Shown here in pieces: positions 18,484-28,002 of a stretch of 64,000 nt of DNA. Origin of the DNA: BJHQ01 sp964654285 (GTDB lineage: Bacteria; Planctomycetota; UBA11346); assembly GCA_964654285.1 (NCBI GenBank), contig CAZZJC010000019.1, positions 19,734-83,733 on the forward strand. Direction: 5' to 3'. Within the stretch, counting starts at the first letter, position 1, and every line of letters begins with the position of its first letter. The translations under genes were made by a program, and so were the position numbers. The notes beneath the pieces were generated by a model. That model did no database searches, was not told the origin of the DNA, and saw only the letters and a list, made by a program, of their open reading frames with translations.

Positions 18484-19482
18484 ATGATCCCGCATACCTG
18501 CCGCGCCGCCCGTCTCGAACGCACCGGACCCATCGCCGAGGTGCTCGCCCTCGCCGACCTGCCCCTGGCCGCGCCGGGCGCCGGCGAGATCGCGGTGCGG
18601 ATGCGCTGGGCGCCCATCAATCCGGCCGACATCAATTTCGTCGAAGGGATGTACGGCAAGAAGCCCGAGCTGCCGGCGATCGCCGGGCTGGAGGGGGTCG
18701 GCGAGATCGTCGCCCTCGGCGTCGGCGTCCAGGGCGTCGGGGTGGGCGACCTGGTGCGTCCGGTCGATGGCGTCGGCAGCTGGCGCAGCTGGGCGGTCGC
18801 CCCGATCGAACGCTTCCATCGCCTGCCGCGCCTGGCCGACCTGCGCCAGGCGGCGATGCTGGGCGTCAATCCCGCCACCGCGTGGCGACTGCTGCATGAT
18901 GTGGTGCGTTTGCAACCCGGCGACTGGGTGGTGCAGAACGCCGCGAACTCCGGCGTCGGCCGCTGCCTGATCCAGCTTGCGCGCGCGCTGGGCCTGAAGA
19001 CCGCCAACCTGGTGCGCCGGCCGGAGCTCATCCCGGAACTCACCGCGCTCGGGGCCGACCTCGTCGTGCTCGATGGCAAGGAGGCCCCGGCCCAGGTCGC
19101 CGCCGTCTGCGGCAAGGCCGCGCCGCGCTTGGCGGTCAACCAGGTCGGCGGCGACAGCGCCCTGAATCTCGCCAAGATCGTCGCTTCCGGCGGCACCGTG
19201 GCGACCATCGGCGCGATGGCGCGCCAGCCGGTCAACGTCCCGGCCGGCCTGCTGATCTTCAAGGATCTGCGCTTCACCGGCTTGTGGGTCACGCGTTGGT
19301 ACCAGCAGGCGCCGGCGGCCGAACGCGACGCGATGCTGGCCGCGCTCGGCGCCCACGTCGACGCCGGCCGGCTGCTCCAGCCGGTGGAGGCGGAATACCC
19401 GCTCAGCCGCCTGGCCGAGGCCATCGCGCATGCGCGTCAGGATCGTCGGGGCGGCAAGATCCTCCTCGATTGCCAGGGCTGA
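18484..19482 (+). CDS. MECR-like trans-2-enoyl reductase (MDR superfamily)
   Basis: A 332-residue medium-chain dehydrogenase/reductase without the zinc-site cysteines. YGKKPELPAIAGLEGVGE and NAANSGVGRCLIQLARALGL are close to the consensus of mitochondrial-type trans-2-enoyl-CoA/ACP reductases, which catalyse the last NADPH-dependent step of fatty-acid elongation. The ATG at 18484 starts the conserved region; a reading frame 42 codons longer has no conserved features. Its 5' end is divergent from the NUDIX-mla operon with about 170 bases between. A quinone reductase-like role is the alternative. Confidence 0.8.
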   Translation: MIPHTCRAARLERTGPIAEVLALADLPLAAPGAGEIAVRMRWAPINPADINFVEGMYGKKPELPAIAGLEGVGEIVALGVGVQGVGVGDLVRPVDGVGSWRSWAVAPIERFHRLPRLADLRQAAMLGVNPATAWRLLHDVVRLQPGDWVVQNAANSGVGRCLIQLARALGLKTANLVRRPELIPELTALGADLVVLDGKEAPAQVAAVCGKAAPRLAVNQVGGDSALNLAKIVASGGTVATIGAMARQPVNVPAGLLIFKDLRFTGLWVTRWYQQAPAAERDAMLAALGAHVDAGRLLQPVEAEYPLSRLAEAIAHARQDRRGGKILLDCQG

Positions 19483-19553
19483 CCCCCGCCTTTTCCGGGG
19501 TTTGCGCCGGGGCGGCGCCAATATCCATGTGCTTTTCCTAGTCAAGTCGCGGC

Positions 19554-19581
19554 TTGAATTTTGGCCTCAGCGTGCTAGCAT
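19554..19581 (+). promoter_or_regulatory. Possible sigma70-type promoter for the gene at 19708
   Basis: TTGAAT and TAGCAT are separated by 16 bases, about 125 bases upstream of the next start codon. The intervening 225-base gap has no gene. The match is moderate and rests on sequence only. Confidence 0.4.
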
Positions 19582-19707
19582 GCTTCCGCTTTCCGCAACT
19601 CCCAGGCGACCGGGCGGTCCGGGTCATCCAGGTCCGGCCGGATTCCGGCCAACGCCGAAGGAATCGCGGAAGAAGCGTCCTTTCACAACCCCACGACAGG
19701 AACCCCC

Positions 19708-20112
19708 ATGCCCATCGCCATCCGTGCCACCGAGGAAGCCATCATCCGCCTGCTCCGCGCCGGCCACCCGCTCCCGGGAGACGTGGTCAATCGTGAACTG
19801 GAGACCCGCCTGCCGGTGTTCCAGAGCGTCGAGGCCGTTCCGGTGAAGAACTACGGGCTCGAGGGCACCAGCCGGATCGTCGTGGCGCGTGGACGCAAGG
19901 ATGTGTGGTTCGTCGACATCAAGCGCCGTTCGGCCAAGGTCACCGCCAAGGATGGCGAGGCCTTCATCGACATGCGCGACAAGCTCCAGTCCCGCTACCC
20001 CGGTCAGAAGGTCACCGGCTGGCTGGTCACCACCGCCGATGTCGACGACAAGGCGAAGACCCTGATCAACGCCAAGGAATGCTTCGCCACCGCCGGCGCC
20101 GCCAAGCGCTGA
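19708..20112 (+). CDS. Hypothetical protein, 134 residues
   Basis: I do not recognise this family. The protein begins MPIAIRATEEAIIRLLRAG and is mixed alpha/beta with many charged residues and no signal peptide or membrane segment. AGGAA eight bases upstream supports the ATG. A central RIVVARGRKDVWFVDIKRR strand pair and a later YPGQKVTGWLVTT strand resemble a small nuclease-like or nucleic-acid-binding fold only loosely, and no catalytic set is evident. It stands alone between its own promoter and a convergent gene. Confidence 0.65.
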   Translation: MPIAIRATEEAIIRLLRAGHPLPGDVVNRELETRLPVFQSVEAVPVKNYGLEGTSRIVVARGRKDVWFVDIKRRSAKVTAKDGEAFIDMRDKLQSRYPGQKVTGWLVTTADVDDKAKTLINAKECFATAGAAKR

Positions 20113-20114
20113 TT

Positions 20115-20315
20115 CAAAAATCGCAATTGCGCCCCAGCTGCGGCGTTGGTCGTCGGTGGTCATTGTCAGGATGGGTGATTATCGCCGCCCCCGAACGAGG
20201 ATTGACGTGAGATCTTCCTTCGGGGCCAGGAATCCGTAAGGCCTCACCCGTCCTGACGCAGCGCTGCCACGCCCCCTCCTCCCGCCTTGCACCTGGGGTG
20301 CACTTGCGATTTTTG
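20115..20315. repeat. Widely spaced 12-bp inverted repeat between convergent genes
   Basis: CAAAAATCGCAA at 20115-20126 and its exact complement TTGCGATTTTTG at 20304-20315 flank most of the 258-base gap between convergent genes. The arms are about 180 bases apart, too far for a simple terminator. The rest of the gap shows no gene. Confidence 0.5.
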
Positions 20316-20370
20316 CGGGTGATATTGCTCTGATGTTTTGGATGATGATCGGCGTTGTTGAGTTTTCACA

Positions 20371-22593
20371 TTACTTGGCTTCCGGCTTCGCCTGAGGTTT
20401 CGCTTCGCCAGCTGCCGTCGTAGCCGCCGCTGGGGCGGGTGCGGTCGGTTCGGCAGGCGTCTTCTTCGGCCACCACGTTGGACGCCACTGCCGTTGCTCC
20501 GGGGTCAGGCAGAACCAGGCGACGGTCAGCACGAGTATGAGGATCAGCAGGGTCGCGATGCGCCGGTTGCGGCGTTGCGCGTCCTTGTCTTCGAATGGAT
20601 CCCTGAGGTTGCGCAGCAGGCCCGGCGGCACCTGGCGCATCTGGGTCAGCGAATTCCCGAGCGGGATGTTGATCTTCACGCGTCCATTGATGGCCCAGCC
20701 GCAGCCTTCCAGGAGGGGGCCCAGGCTGCGCTGGTGGAGTTTGAGTGCAGCGATGATCATCGATGGGACCGAGATCGCCGCCATGATCGCGAGCAGCCCG
20801 ACGGGCAGCCACGGTCCGAGGCCGAGCAGGGCGCCGTAGACGGTGGCGAGGGCGGTGCCGATCGCACCGAAGGCGATGCCGATCGCCGCCACCGTGCCGA
20901 TGTCGATCTTGCGCGGGACGTTCCTGGCCATCGTGTCCGGGTTGGCCGTCGCGCTGGCCGCGACGACCAGCTTGCTGTCGACCGCGGTAGCGGCATCGGA
21001 GGCGCGTTTGGCGATCTGCTCCTCGATGAAGCGGAGCAGCTTCTTGTAGGGCGACCAGAAGGCCTGGCCGAGGCTGATCGGATTCTCGACGATCTTCACC
21101 ACGGTCGCATCCCAGTCGCGGCCCCGGCGGTCGTAGAACACCCCGTTGCGACCGGGCATCAGGTAATCGCTGTCGCCCTGGGTGACGGCGGCGACGATGT
21201 GCATCTTGTCGCAGCCGATGCGGGTGCAGGCCAGATAGGCGAGGTGGACCCGCCCCATGCCGGCGGTCGCGGCGTGCGCGTCCGGCGCATCGACCTTGAG
21301 GCACAGATCGAAGCTGCGCTGATCCAGGTAGAGCTTGCCGGCCTGGAACACCGCTTCGCGCTCCGGGTTGTAGAAATCCGTGAAATTGAGGAAATTGCGC
21401 AGAAGCACGCCGAGATCGCGGTGGTAGCGCACGGCCCGTTCGACCGCGACCAGCCCGGCCAGATCGCCTGCCATCGCGAGGTCGCGGGCGATCTCGTCCG
21501 CGATGGTGCCGCGTACCGGCGAGGCGGTCAGCTCGCGCACGCGGGCGAGGCCCAGGCGTTCGACCATCGCACCCTTCTTCGTCGCGAGCCAGGACGAGTA
21601 GGGCGCGAACCGGGTGCAGAGCGCATCCCAGTCGCGTTCGCCGAGCGCTACGACCCCAGGACCGAGCAGGGGCGCCACCACCTCGCAGCGGAAGACCGCC
21701 ATCGCCTTCGTCCAGGCCGGATTGATGCCGTCGCCCAGGTCGAGCGGACGGCCCGGCTCGATCTGGCGCAGCGGCAGGCCGGCGAGTTCGGGCGCATCCG
21801 CCGACAGTTCGCGCGCGGCAAGGGGCAGGTATTCCGCCTCGGGACGGTTCGCGGCGGCCAGCGCCCGTGGATCGAAGGCGGCCAGCCGCCCGCGTACGAA
21901 CCAGTCGTCGATCTTGGCCTTCACCGCCAGGAAGGCGGTGTGGGCAGCCGGAGTCCGTTCACCCAGGATGAGCGCATCCGCGCCGGTCGCCCACCAGGCC
22001 GCGTAGGCTTCGCAGGCGCTGAAGAACGCGTCGCAGCGCGCCTGGTCGATGCCGGGCTTCCCGTTGCGGTCGGGCACCGTGCCGCAGCAGGCGGCGATCT
22101 CGCCCAGGACGGCGCGCAGGGCCGGATCGGCGTGGTCCTCGGCGACCACGATGCCGTCGCCATTCGCGGCCGAGGTCGAGAATATCCTGCCGGAATCGCT
22201 GGCCTCGGCGACGGTGATCGTGGTGGCCTCGGGCTTGCCGAGATTGGCGAGGACGCGGCGGCATGATGCCAGCAGCCTGCCCCCCTCGGCATCGCCATCG
22301 TTGATCAGGTCGAGCGACAGTCCGTCGTTTCCGGCCAGGATCGCCTCGGGACGCCGCAGCATCCGGCAGGTCCATTGCACGGCGGCGATGACCTCGGGCA
22401 CGCGCACCCGGCCATCCTGATCCGTGTCGATGAGCGACAGGGTGCGCTCATCGAACTCCAGCCCCTTGACCGGACAGCTCAGGGCGACCCAGAGCTTCTG
22501 GTCCAGCTCAGGCAGATGACGGAGATCGTCTGCGCTGGCGATGCGGACCTGATCCAGGCCGCCGGTGCGGAAGAAGTTCCAGGTATGCGGCAT
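20371..22593 (-). CDS. Large EF-hand-containing membrane protein of unknown function
   Basis: A 740-residue protein. A canonical EF-hand loop lies at residues 56-67 (Asp 56, 58, 60, Gly 61, Glu 67), which suggests calcium binding. Two or three hydrophobic segments are near residues 570-640, and one clear membrane helix is at about 690-705 (RRIATLLILILVLTVAWFC). An Ala/Pro/Lys-rich tail follows. The first 550 residues look soluble and contain repeated short Cys motifs but no enzyme signature I know. The ATG opens MPHTWNFFRTGG. Function unknown; topology is inferred. Confidence 0.72.
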   Translation of the reverse strand: MPHTWNFFRTGGLDQVRIASADDLRHLPELDQKLWVALSCPVKGLEFDERTLSLIDTDQDGRVRVPEVIAAVQWTCRMLRRPEAILAGNDGLSLDLINDGDAEGGRLLASCRRVLANLGKPEATTITVAEASDSGRIFSTSAANGDGIVVAEDHADPALRAVLGEIAACCGTVPDRNGKPGIDQARCDAFFSACEAYAAWWATGADALILGERTPAAHTAFLAVKAKIDDWFVRGRLAAFDPRALAAANRPEAEYLPLAARELSADAPELAGLPLRQIEPGRPLDLGDGINPAWTKAMAVFRCEVVAPLLGPGVVALGERDWDALCTRFAPYSSWLATKKGAMVERLGLARVRELTASPVRGTIADEIARDLAMAGDLAGLVAVERAVRYHRDLGVLLRNFLNFTDFYNPEREAVFQAGKLYLDQRSFDLCLKVDAPDAHAATAGMGRVHLAYLACTRIGCDKMHIVAAVTQGDSDYLMPGRNGVFYDRRGRDWDATVVKIVENPISLGQAFWSPYKKLLRFIEEQIAKRASDAATAVDSKLVVAASATANPDTMARNVPRKIDIGTVAAIGIAFGAIGTALATVYGALLGLGPWLPVGLLAIMAAISVPSMIIAALKLHQRSLGPLLEGCGWAINGRVKINIPLGNSLTQMRQVPPGLLRNLRDPFEDKDAQRRNRRIATLLILILVLTVAWFCLTPEQRQWRPTWWPKKTPAEPTAPAPAAATTAAGEAKPQAKPEAK

Positions 22594-22712
22594 GCCGCAT
22601 GTCCTAGCCCATCACCATCCTTGGCGCCAGTCGCAGGGATGCAGCACTGCGACGCATCCGGAATCCCTTACCCTGGCTTCATTGGGGTCGATGCCCCCGA
22701 TGCAAGGAGGAC

Positions 22713-22769
22713 AGCGGGGCGTTGCCCAAAATGCCCGCAGAGCTGGGGCAGCGCCGGCAGCGCCCCGCT
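22713..22769 (-). terminator. GC-rich hairpin at the end of the GT4 gene
   Basis: Arms at 22713-22726 and 22756-22769 pair over 14 positions with one T/G mismatch. The hairpin begins at the stop codon of the glycosyltransferase at 22768-23913. There is no strong T-tract, so it may act as a weak or factor-assisted terminator. Confidence 0.45.
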
Positions 22770-23913
22770 AGGCCAAGGCCGCTCCGTAGGCCGAGATCAC
22801 CAGCTGGCCCATGACCTCGCGCGCGTGGCGGTTGCGGCAGCGCAGGCGGGCGTTGCCGGCGAGGCGGGTGAGCAGGTTCGATTCGTCGACCAGGCGCAGC
22901 AGGGCGGCGGCGGCAGCGACCGGATCGTCTTCGGGGAAGAGCAGGCCATCGACATCGTCGTCGACGAGATCGCAGTTGCCGACCACGTCGCTCGCCACCA
23001 CCACCGCGCCGTCGCGGGCGGCTTCGATGAGGGACAGCGGCATGCCCTCCCAGCGCGAGGTGGACAGGTAGCAGCCGGCCTGGCGCAGGGCGATGGCGGG
23101 GTCGTCGGTCGGAGGATGGCAGCGCACCCGCGCGCTGAGATCCATGCCGGCGACCAGGCTGCGGAAGGTGCGGTCGGCGATGCCTTCGCCGTAGAGGTGG
23201 AACTCGAAATCGCCGAGCCGGCCCCAGGTACGCAGCTGATCCGCGATGGCGAGCAGCAGTTCCGGGTTCTTCTGCCGATTGGCGCGGGTGAAGCTCACCA
23301 CGCGCAAGGTCTTCTTCTTCTGTTCGCTACGCCGGCGCAGGGTGGATTCGCTCGGGCCACCGGCGGTGTCGATGCCGTTGGGCACCAGGATCAGCCGGCC
23401 GGCATAGGACGGGTAGCGACTGAGCACGAGATCCTGCTCGCCGCTCGAGACCGCGATCGCGCGGTCGGTCCAGCGTGCGAGCAGGCCCTCGACCTGGCCG
23501 TACAGGCGGTGCTTGATCGACGAGGTGCGCGGAATGCCGTGGAAGGTGTGGATGCTGCGGGTGCGGGTCAGGGCCCGCACCAGGCGGCCGTAGACCCCGG
23601 CCGACATGCCGTGCGAATGGATGATGTCGATCCGGTGCTGGCGCACGTAGCGGGCCAGGCGGACGATCGCGTCCGGGTAGATGCGCCGATGCGGGATGGC
23701 GACCAGGCGATGCTCGCCGATCGCGTCGGCGTAGCGGTGCCAGTACACGCCGTCCGGCGGGCAGGCGACGTGGGCGTCGACATGGCCGATGGTCCCGCGC
23801 AGCAGATGCAGGATGTGCTCTGGTCCGCCACCGTGATCGGAGCGACCGGTGATGTGCAAGACCCGCGCAACGGGTTGCCTGGCAGGTGCCGATGATCGGT
23901 CGGAGACGCTCAC
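22768..23913 (-). CDS. GT4-family glycosyltransferase
   Basis: About 381 residues. A GT-B glycosyltransferase with N-terminal RVLHITGRSDHGGGPEHIL and HSHGMSAGVYGRL, then VVSFTRANRQKNPELLL and the EX7E nucleotide-sugar motif within SRWEGMPLSLIEAARDG. The GTG at 23913 was chosen because the family similarity starts within about 15 residues of it; an in-frame ATG lies at 23976. It is a single gene, downstream of no clear partner and unconnected to the cluster at the window start. It probably builds an envelope polysaccharide. Confidence 0.85.
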   Translation of the reverse strand: MSVSDRSSAPARQPVARVLHITGRSDHGGGPEHILHLLRGTIGHVDAHVACPPDGVYWHRYADAIGEHRLVAIPHRRIYPDAIVRLARYVRQHRIDIIHSHGMSAGVYGRLVRALTRTRSIHTFHGIPRTSSIKHRLYGQVEGLLARWTDRAIAVSSGEQDLVLSRYPSYAGRLILVPNGIDTAGGPSESTLRRRSEQKKKTLRVVSFTRANRQKNPELLLAIADQLRTWGRLGDFEFHLYGEGIADRTFRSLVAGMDLSARVRCHPPTDDPAIALRQAGCYLSTSRWEGMPLSLIEAARDGAVVVASDVVGNCDLVDDDVDGLLFPEDDPVAAAAALLRLVDESNLLTRLAGNARLRCRNRHAREVMGQLVISAYGAALA

Positions 23914-24192
23914 GGTCGGCTTGTATAGCCCACAACCAGGGGGTTGGCAATGGTTGGCGATTGGAACACACCGCATCGTACACGTTCGGATCGGTGCGAA
24001 ATGCGAGCGGGCTGGTAATCGGAGCGAAGTCTAGGGTGCAGAGGGGGCTTATCGGGTTCAGCCATCGGTCGCTGGACCCGATCTGCCAGCCAGGGTTGGC
24101 CTTGGCCTCGGTTTTGCGGTATGGTCAAGCAAGCCATCTCGCCGTCACCAGGCGTCGCGTTCCGCGACGTCCGTCCGGCCTGGCCCGGGACC

Positions 24193-25056
24193 ATGTTCAC
24201 CATCCTCGGCATCGTCATCGGTCTCATCTGCATCTTCACGGGGTTCGCCCTGCATGGGGGCAATTTCGGGGTGTTCGTCGCCGCCTGGACCGAATACATC
24301 GTTATCGGTGGCGCGGCGGTGGGTATCTTCCTCGCCGCCAACGGCATGGATGTGATGATGAAGTCGATCGCCGCCGTGCTGGGAATCCTCAAGCCGGACC
24401 CATTCAACAAGGCGGAATTCCTCCGCCTGCTCACCCTGCTCTACCAGATCTTCAATGTCGCCCGCCGCGACGGCCTGCTCGGCATCGAGGCGCACCTTGA
24501 AGATCCGCACAAGTCCAAGATCCTTGGTTCCAACCACGTATTCAGCCACAACCATCACGCTTCGTCGTTCTTCTGCGATACCATGAAGGTCATCGTCTCG
24601 GGCGGCGTGAAACCGCACGATCTGAGCGACATGATGGAGATGGACCTCGACCAGTCGCACGCCGAACAGGCGATCGTCACCGATGCGATCCAGAACGTGG
24701 GCGACGCCATGCCGGCGGTCGGCATCATCGCCTGCGTCCTGGGCGTGGTCATCACCATGGGCAAGATCGGCGGCGAGGCGGCCGCGATCGGCTATGCGAT
24801 CGGACTCGCCCTGGTCGGCACCATGGTCGGTGTGCTCGCCGCCTATCTGATCTTCTTTCCGATAACCCGGGCCATCTCCCTGCGCCAGCGCACTGAGGCG
24901 CAATACCTCAATTGCATCCGCCACGCGATCTTTTCGTTCGCGCGTGGCGAAGCGCCGATGACCTGCATCGAGTTCGCCCGCCGCAACATCGATCCCAGCC
25001 TGCGGCCGGAATTCTCCGAGATGGAAAAGACCGTCAAAGCCGCGGCCAAGGCCTGA
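24193..25056 (+). CDS. motA: Flagellar stator protein MotA
   Basis: A 287-residue inner-membrane protein with four membrane segments: residues about 1-20 and 30-50, and two near 180-235. A long cytoplasmic loop contains HVFSHNHHASSFF. VGDAMPAVGIIACVLGVV is the typical third-helix segment. The ATG at 24193 (MFTILGIVIG) matches the usual MotA start; a longer frame from 24121 adds 24 residues absent from the family. With MotB, encoded 13 bases downstream, it forms the proton- or sodium-driven stator. Confidence 0.94.
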   Translation: MFTILGIVIGLICIFTGFALHGGNFGVFVAAWTEYIVIGGAAVGIFLAANGMDVMMKSIAAVLGILKPDPFNKAEFLRLLTLLYQIFNVARRDGLLGIEAHLEDPHKSKILGSNHVFSHNHHASSFFCDTMKVIVSGGVKPHDLSDMMEMDLDQSHAEQAIVTDAIQNVGDAMPAVGIIACVLGVVITMGKIGGEAAAIGYAIGLALVGTMVGVLAAYLIFFPITRAISLRQRTEAQYLNCIRHAIFSFARGEAPMTCIEFARRNIDPSLRPEFSEMEKTVKAAAKA

Positions 25057-25069
25057 TGATTGAATCGCC

Positions 25070-25840
25070 ATGGCCGAAGAACAACCGATCATCATCAAGA
25101 AGAAGAAAGGCGGGCATGGTGGCCACCATGGCGGCGCATGGAAGCTCGCCCTCGCCGACCTGATGACCGCGATGATGGCGTTCTTCCTGGTGATGTGGAT
25201 CATCGGCATGGACGTGCAGACCCGGTCGGGGCTGGCGGAGTACTTCTCGAACCCTGGGGCCTTCCGCCTCGACACCCAGTCCAGCCCCTACCTGCTCAAG
25301 ATGGATGGCCGGCCGCCACTGATCAACGCGACCATCGAGCAGACCTCGCGCAAGGCGTCGAACGTCGACGTGCAGGCGGCCGAGGCCCTGGCCAGCCGCA
25401 TCCGTACGGCGCTGCGCGTCGATGCGCGCTTTTCCCAGATCCAGGATTCGGTCGACGTGCGGGTGAGCGATGACGGGTTGATGCTCGAGTTCATCGAGAC
25501 CAGCACCGGCCTGCTCTTCGAACCGACCTCCGCCGCGATCAAGCCGCTTGGCCAGCAGCTCATCCAATCCATCGTGCCGGTGCTGATCGGGGCCAACCGT
25601 GGCTTGGAGATCCGCGCCCATACCGATGCTCGGCTGATGTCCGATCCGAAGCAGGTGCGCTGGGAACTCGGCAGCGAGCGCGCCGGTTCGGTCCGTCGCC
25701 TGCTCGCTGCCGGCGGCGTCAAGCCCGCCCTGTTCCGCAAGGTGGTGAACCTGGGACCGACCGTCCACCGCTTCCCGGAGTCGCCGAGCGCGGTGCAGAA
25801 CAACCGCATCGTCATCCTCATCCCGTTCGACATGGAATGA
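25070..25840 (+). CDS. motB: Flagellar stator protein MotB
   Basis: A 256-residue protein with a Lys/Gly/His-rich cytoplasmic start, one membrane helix beginning KLALADLMTAMMAFF with the ion-carrying Asp at residue 30, a plug/linker, and an OmpA-like peptidoglycan-binding domain (about 150-250; IRAHTDAR, ELGSERAGSVRRLL). It anchors the stator to the cell wall. It directly follows motA. The conserved Asp argues that it is functional. Confidence 0.94.
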   Translation: MAEEQPIIIKKKKGGHGGHHGGAWKLALADLMTAMMAFFLVMWIIGMDVQTRSGLAEYFSNPGAFRLDTQSSPYLLKMDGRPPLINATIEQTSRKASNVDVQAAEALASRIRTALRVDARFSQIQDSVDVRVSDDGLMLEFIETSTGLLFEPTSAAIKPLGQQLIQSIVPVLIGANRGLEIRAHTDARLMSDPKQVRWELGSERAGSVRRLLAAGGVKPALFRKVVNLGPTVHRFPESPSAVQNNRIVILIPFDME

Positions 25841-25987
25841 GGTCCGCCTGAGGGACGCGAACCTCGGCCGGTCGACTCAGCAACGAAGGGGCTCGCTCCT
25901 GGGAGGCTGGAATAACCGCCGAAACCCAAGTGGATCCGGCTTTCGCGGCGGATGGAAGCAGGGTATCCTTGCAACGGAGACCAGGGC

Positions 25988-27859
25988 GTGGATCTGCATC
26001 TGAGCATCAGTCCCGACCACCGCCAGGCGGTGCTGAACCTGCCCGCCGGCCGGCATTTCCCGGTCGAGATGCTCAAGCAGTTGATCCAGCGCAGCGGCAT
26101 CACCCAGGGTCTGCTGCGCGAGGCCCTGGTCGAGGCCGGCCGGACCGAGGACCATGATCGCGAGATCATCCTGGCGACAGGCGAGGATCCGGCTCCTGCC
26201 GTCCCCGGCGAGATCGATCCGCCGATCGTCGCCGGCGCCAAGCCCCGCCGGGTCGTCAAGGATGAATGTCTCGGCCGATGGATCGCACCAGTTCCCGCGA
26301 AACCGGGCATCGGGGTGGACGGGACCGAGATCCCTGCGCCGACCGATGAGCCCACCAGCGGCATCGCCAGCCTCGGCCACGGGATCCGGCACGAGGAGTC
26401 CGGCGAGATCTTCGCCGCGCGCGATGGCGAGCTGACCCTCACCCCGGAGCGCGTCCTGGCGGTGCTCATGCCCGGCGTGCCCGATCGCGAATGCAGCGCG
26501 ATCGAACTCCAGCACGACGCCCACTTCAAGGAGGCCTGGATCCGCCTTGAACCGGGCGAATACCTGAATCCCAAGGACATCGCCCTGCTCCTGGCCTCGA
26601 AGCAGGTGCGTTTCGGCATCGACCGGGAATCCTGCGCCGCGGCCATGGTGGGCGCGCCCGTGCTGCGCACCCTGGTCATGGCGCGCGGGACGGAACCCGT
26701 GCCGGGCATCGACGCCCGCGCCGAGATCCTGATCGACGACTCCATCCACCTGGTCGAGGACGCGGATGGCCGCGTCGACTACACCCAGATGGACTGCGTG
26801 AAGGAGATCACCGTCGGGATGGAGCTCGTCCGCATCCATCCCGCGACTCCGGGTACCGATGGGATGAATTTCCGCGGCCAGGTGGTCAAGGCCAAGCCCG
26901 GCCGCGACCTCGATCCGGCCCAGTTCGCCGGCGACGGCACCCGTCTGCGCGACAGCGATCGCATGGTGGTCGAGGCCGCCGTCGACGGCGTCTTCAAGCG
27001 CACCCGCAGCGGTGGCGCTTCGGTGGTGGCGATGTTCGAGGTCAAGGGCGACCTCGACATGCACACCGGCGCGATCGAGACCAGGCATCCGGTCCGCATC
27101 AGCGGCGACATCAAGAAGGGCTTCAAGGTCAAGACCGAGGGCGATCTCGCGGTCGGCGGCTCGATCGAGGACGCCCGCGTCTCGGCCCAGGGCAATCTGA
27201 CGGTGAAGGCCGGCATCCTGCCTGGGATGGAACGCGTGAAGGCGCACGGCGATGTCACCGCCCGTCACATCAACGGACGCACGGTGAAGTGCCGGAATCT
27301 CAAGATCAACGGCCAGATCAGCGGTTCGGTCATCTTCGCCACCGGTGAGGTCACCGCCCGCGCGATCATGGTCTCGCAGGTCACCGCCCCGGTTCTGGTG
27401 GCCGCCGATTCGCTGGGGGATGAGGGCGAACAGGCCACCATCGTCCAGGTCGGGGTCGATCCCTACGCCAACGCGGTGCTGGAATCAGCCCGCGCCGGCA
27501 TCGCGGACGCCCAGGCCGCCGCCGCCGCCCTGCGCGACCGCTGCAAGATGTATTCGCACCACGTCAAGCAGGCCTCGCTTGCCGGCCGCGACATCACCGA
27601 GGCGGCGGCGCGGCTCAAGGCGGGCCTGGCGGAATATGAGGAGGCCTGCGCCAAGGCCGCGACATTCGAGAAGATCCTGGCCGAGCACGAGGGCGCGCAC
27701 CCGGCCGCCGACAAGCTCGCCGCCGCCGCGCGCATCACGGTCAAGGGCACCGTCTATCCCGGAGTCGAAATCCGCATCGGCGATGCCCGTCTCGCCATCA
27801 AGACCGTCATGACCCGGGTGACCTTCGTCCTCAAGGACGGCCAGATCAGCTGGTTCTGA
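25988..27859 (+). CDS. FapA/DUF342 family protein
   Basis: A 623-residue protein of the DUF342 (flagellar assembly protein A) family. Its middle is a right-handed beta-helix-like stretch with repeated short strands (ISGDIKKGFKVKTEGDLAVGGSIEDA type pattern, residues about 360-470), followed by a coiled-coil region. GTG at 25988 with GGAG eight bases upstream was preferred: its product begins VDLHLSISPDHRQA, like family N termini. An ATG at 25952 adds 12 residues. It lies 147 bases after motB, which supports a motility or polar-localisation role. The precise role of the family is unclear. Confidence 0.85.
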   Translation: MDLHLSISPDHRQAVLNLPAGRHFPVEMLKQLIQRSGITQGLLREALVEAGRTEDHDREIILATGEDPAPAVPGEIDPPIVAGAKPRRVVKDECLGRWIAPVPAKPGIGVDGTEIPAPTDEPTSGIASLGHGIRHEESGEIFAARDGELTLTPERVLAVLMPGVPDRECSAIELQHDAHFKEAWIRLEPGEYLNPKDIALLLASKQVRFGIDRESCAAAMVGAPVLRTLVMARGTEPVPGIDARAEILIDDSIHLVEDADGRVDYTQMDCVKEITVGMELVRIHPATPGTDGMNFRGQVVKAKPGRDLDPAQFAGDGTRLRDSDRMVVEAAVDGVFKRTRSGGASVVAMFEVKGDLDMHTGAIETRHPVRISGDIKKGFKVKTEGDLAVGGSIEDARVSAQGNLTVKAGILPGMERVKAHGDVTARHINGRTVKCRNLKINGQISGSVIFATGEVTARAIMVSQVTAPVLVAADSLGDEGEQATIVQVGVDPYANAVLESARAGIADAQAAAAALRDRCKMYSHHVKQASLAGRDITEAAARLKAGLAEYEEACAKAATFEKILAEHEGAHPAADKLAAAARITVKGTVYPGVEIRIGDARLAIKTVMTRVTFVLKDGQISWF

Positions 27860-28002
27860 ATCAGCGATCCATCCCGTCGGATCAACGATCGGCAGCGGGT
27901 CGCCCACCTGCTGAGTCACCGTCCGGGGCCTGCCCCAACCCGCTGCCGGCCGGCAGCGACGGATCGAGACGGTTGCAGGTTGAAGCGGGCTGAAGCCCCC
28001 GG

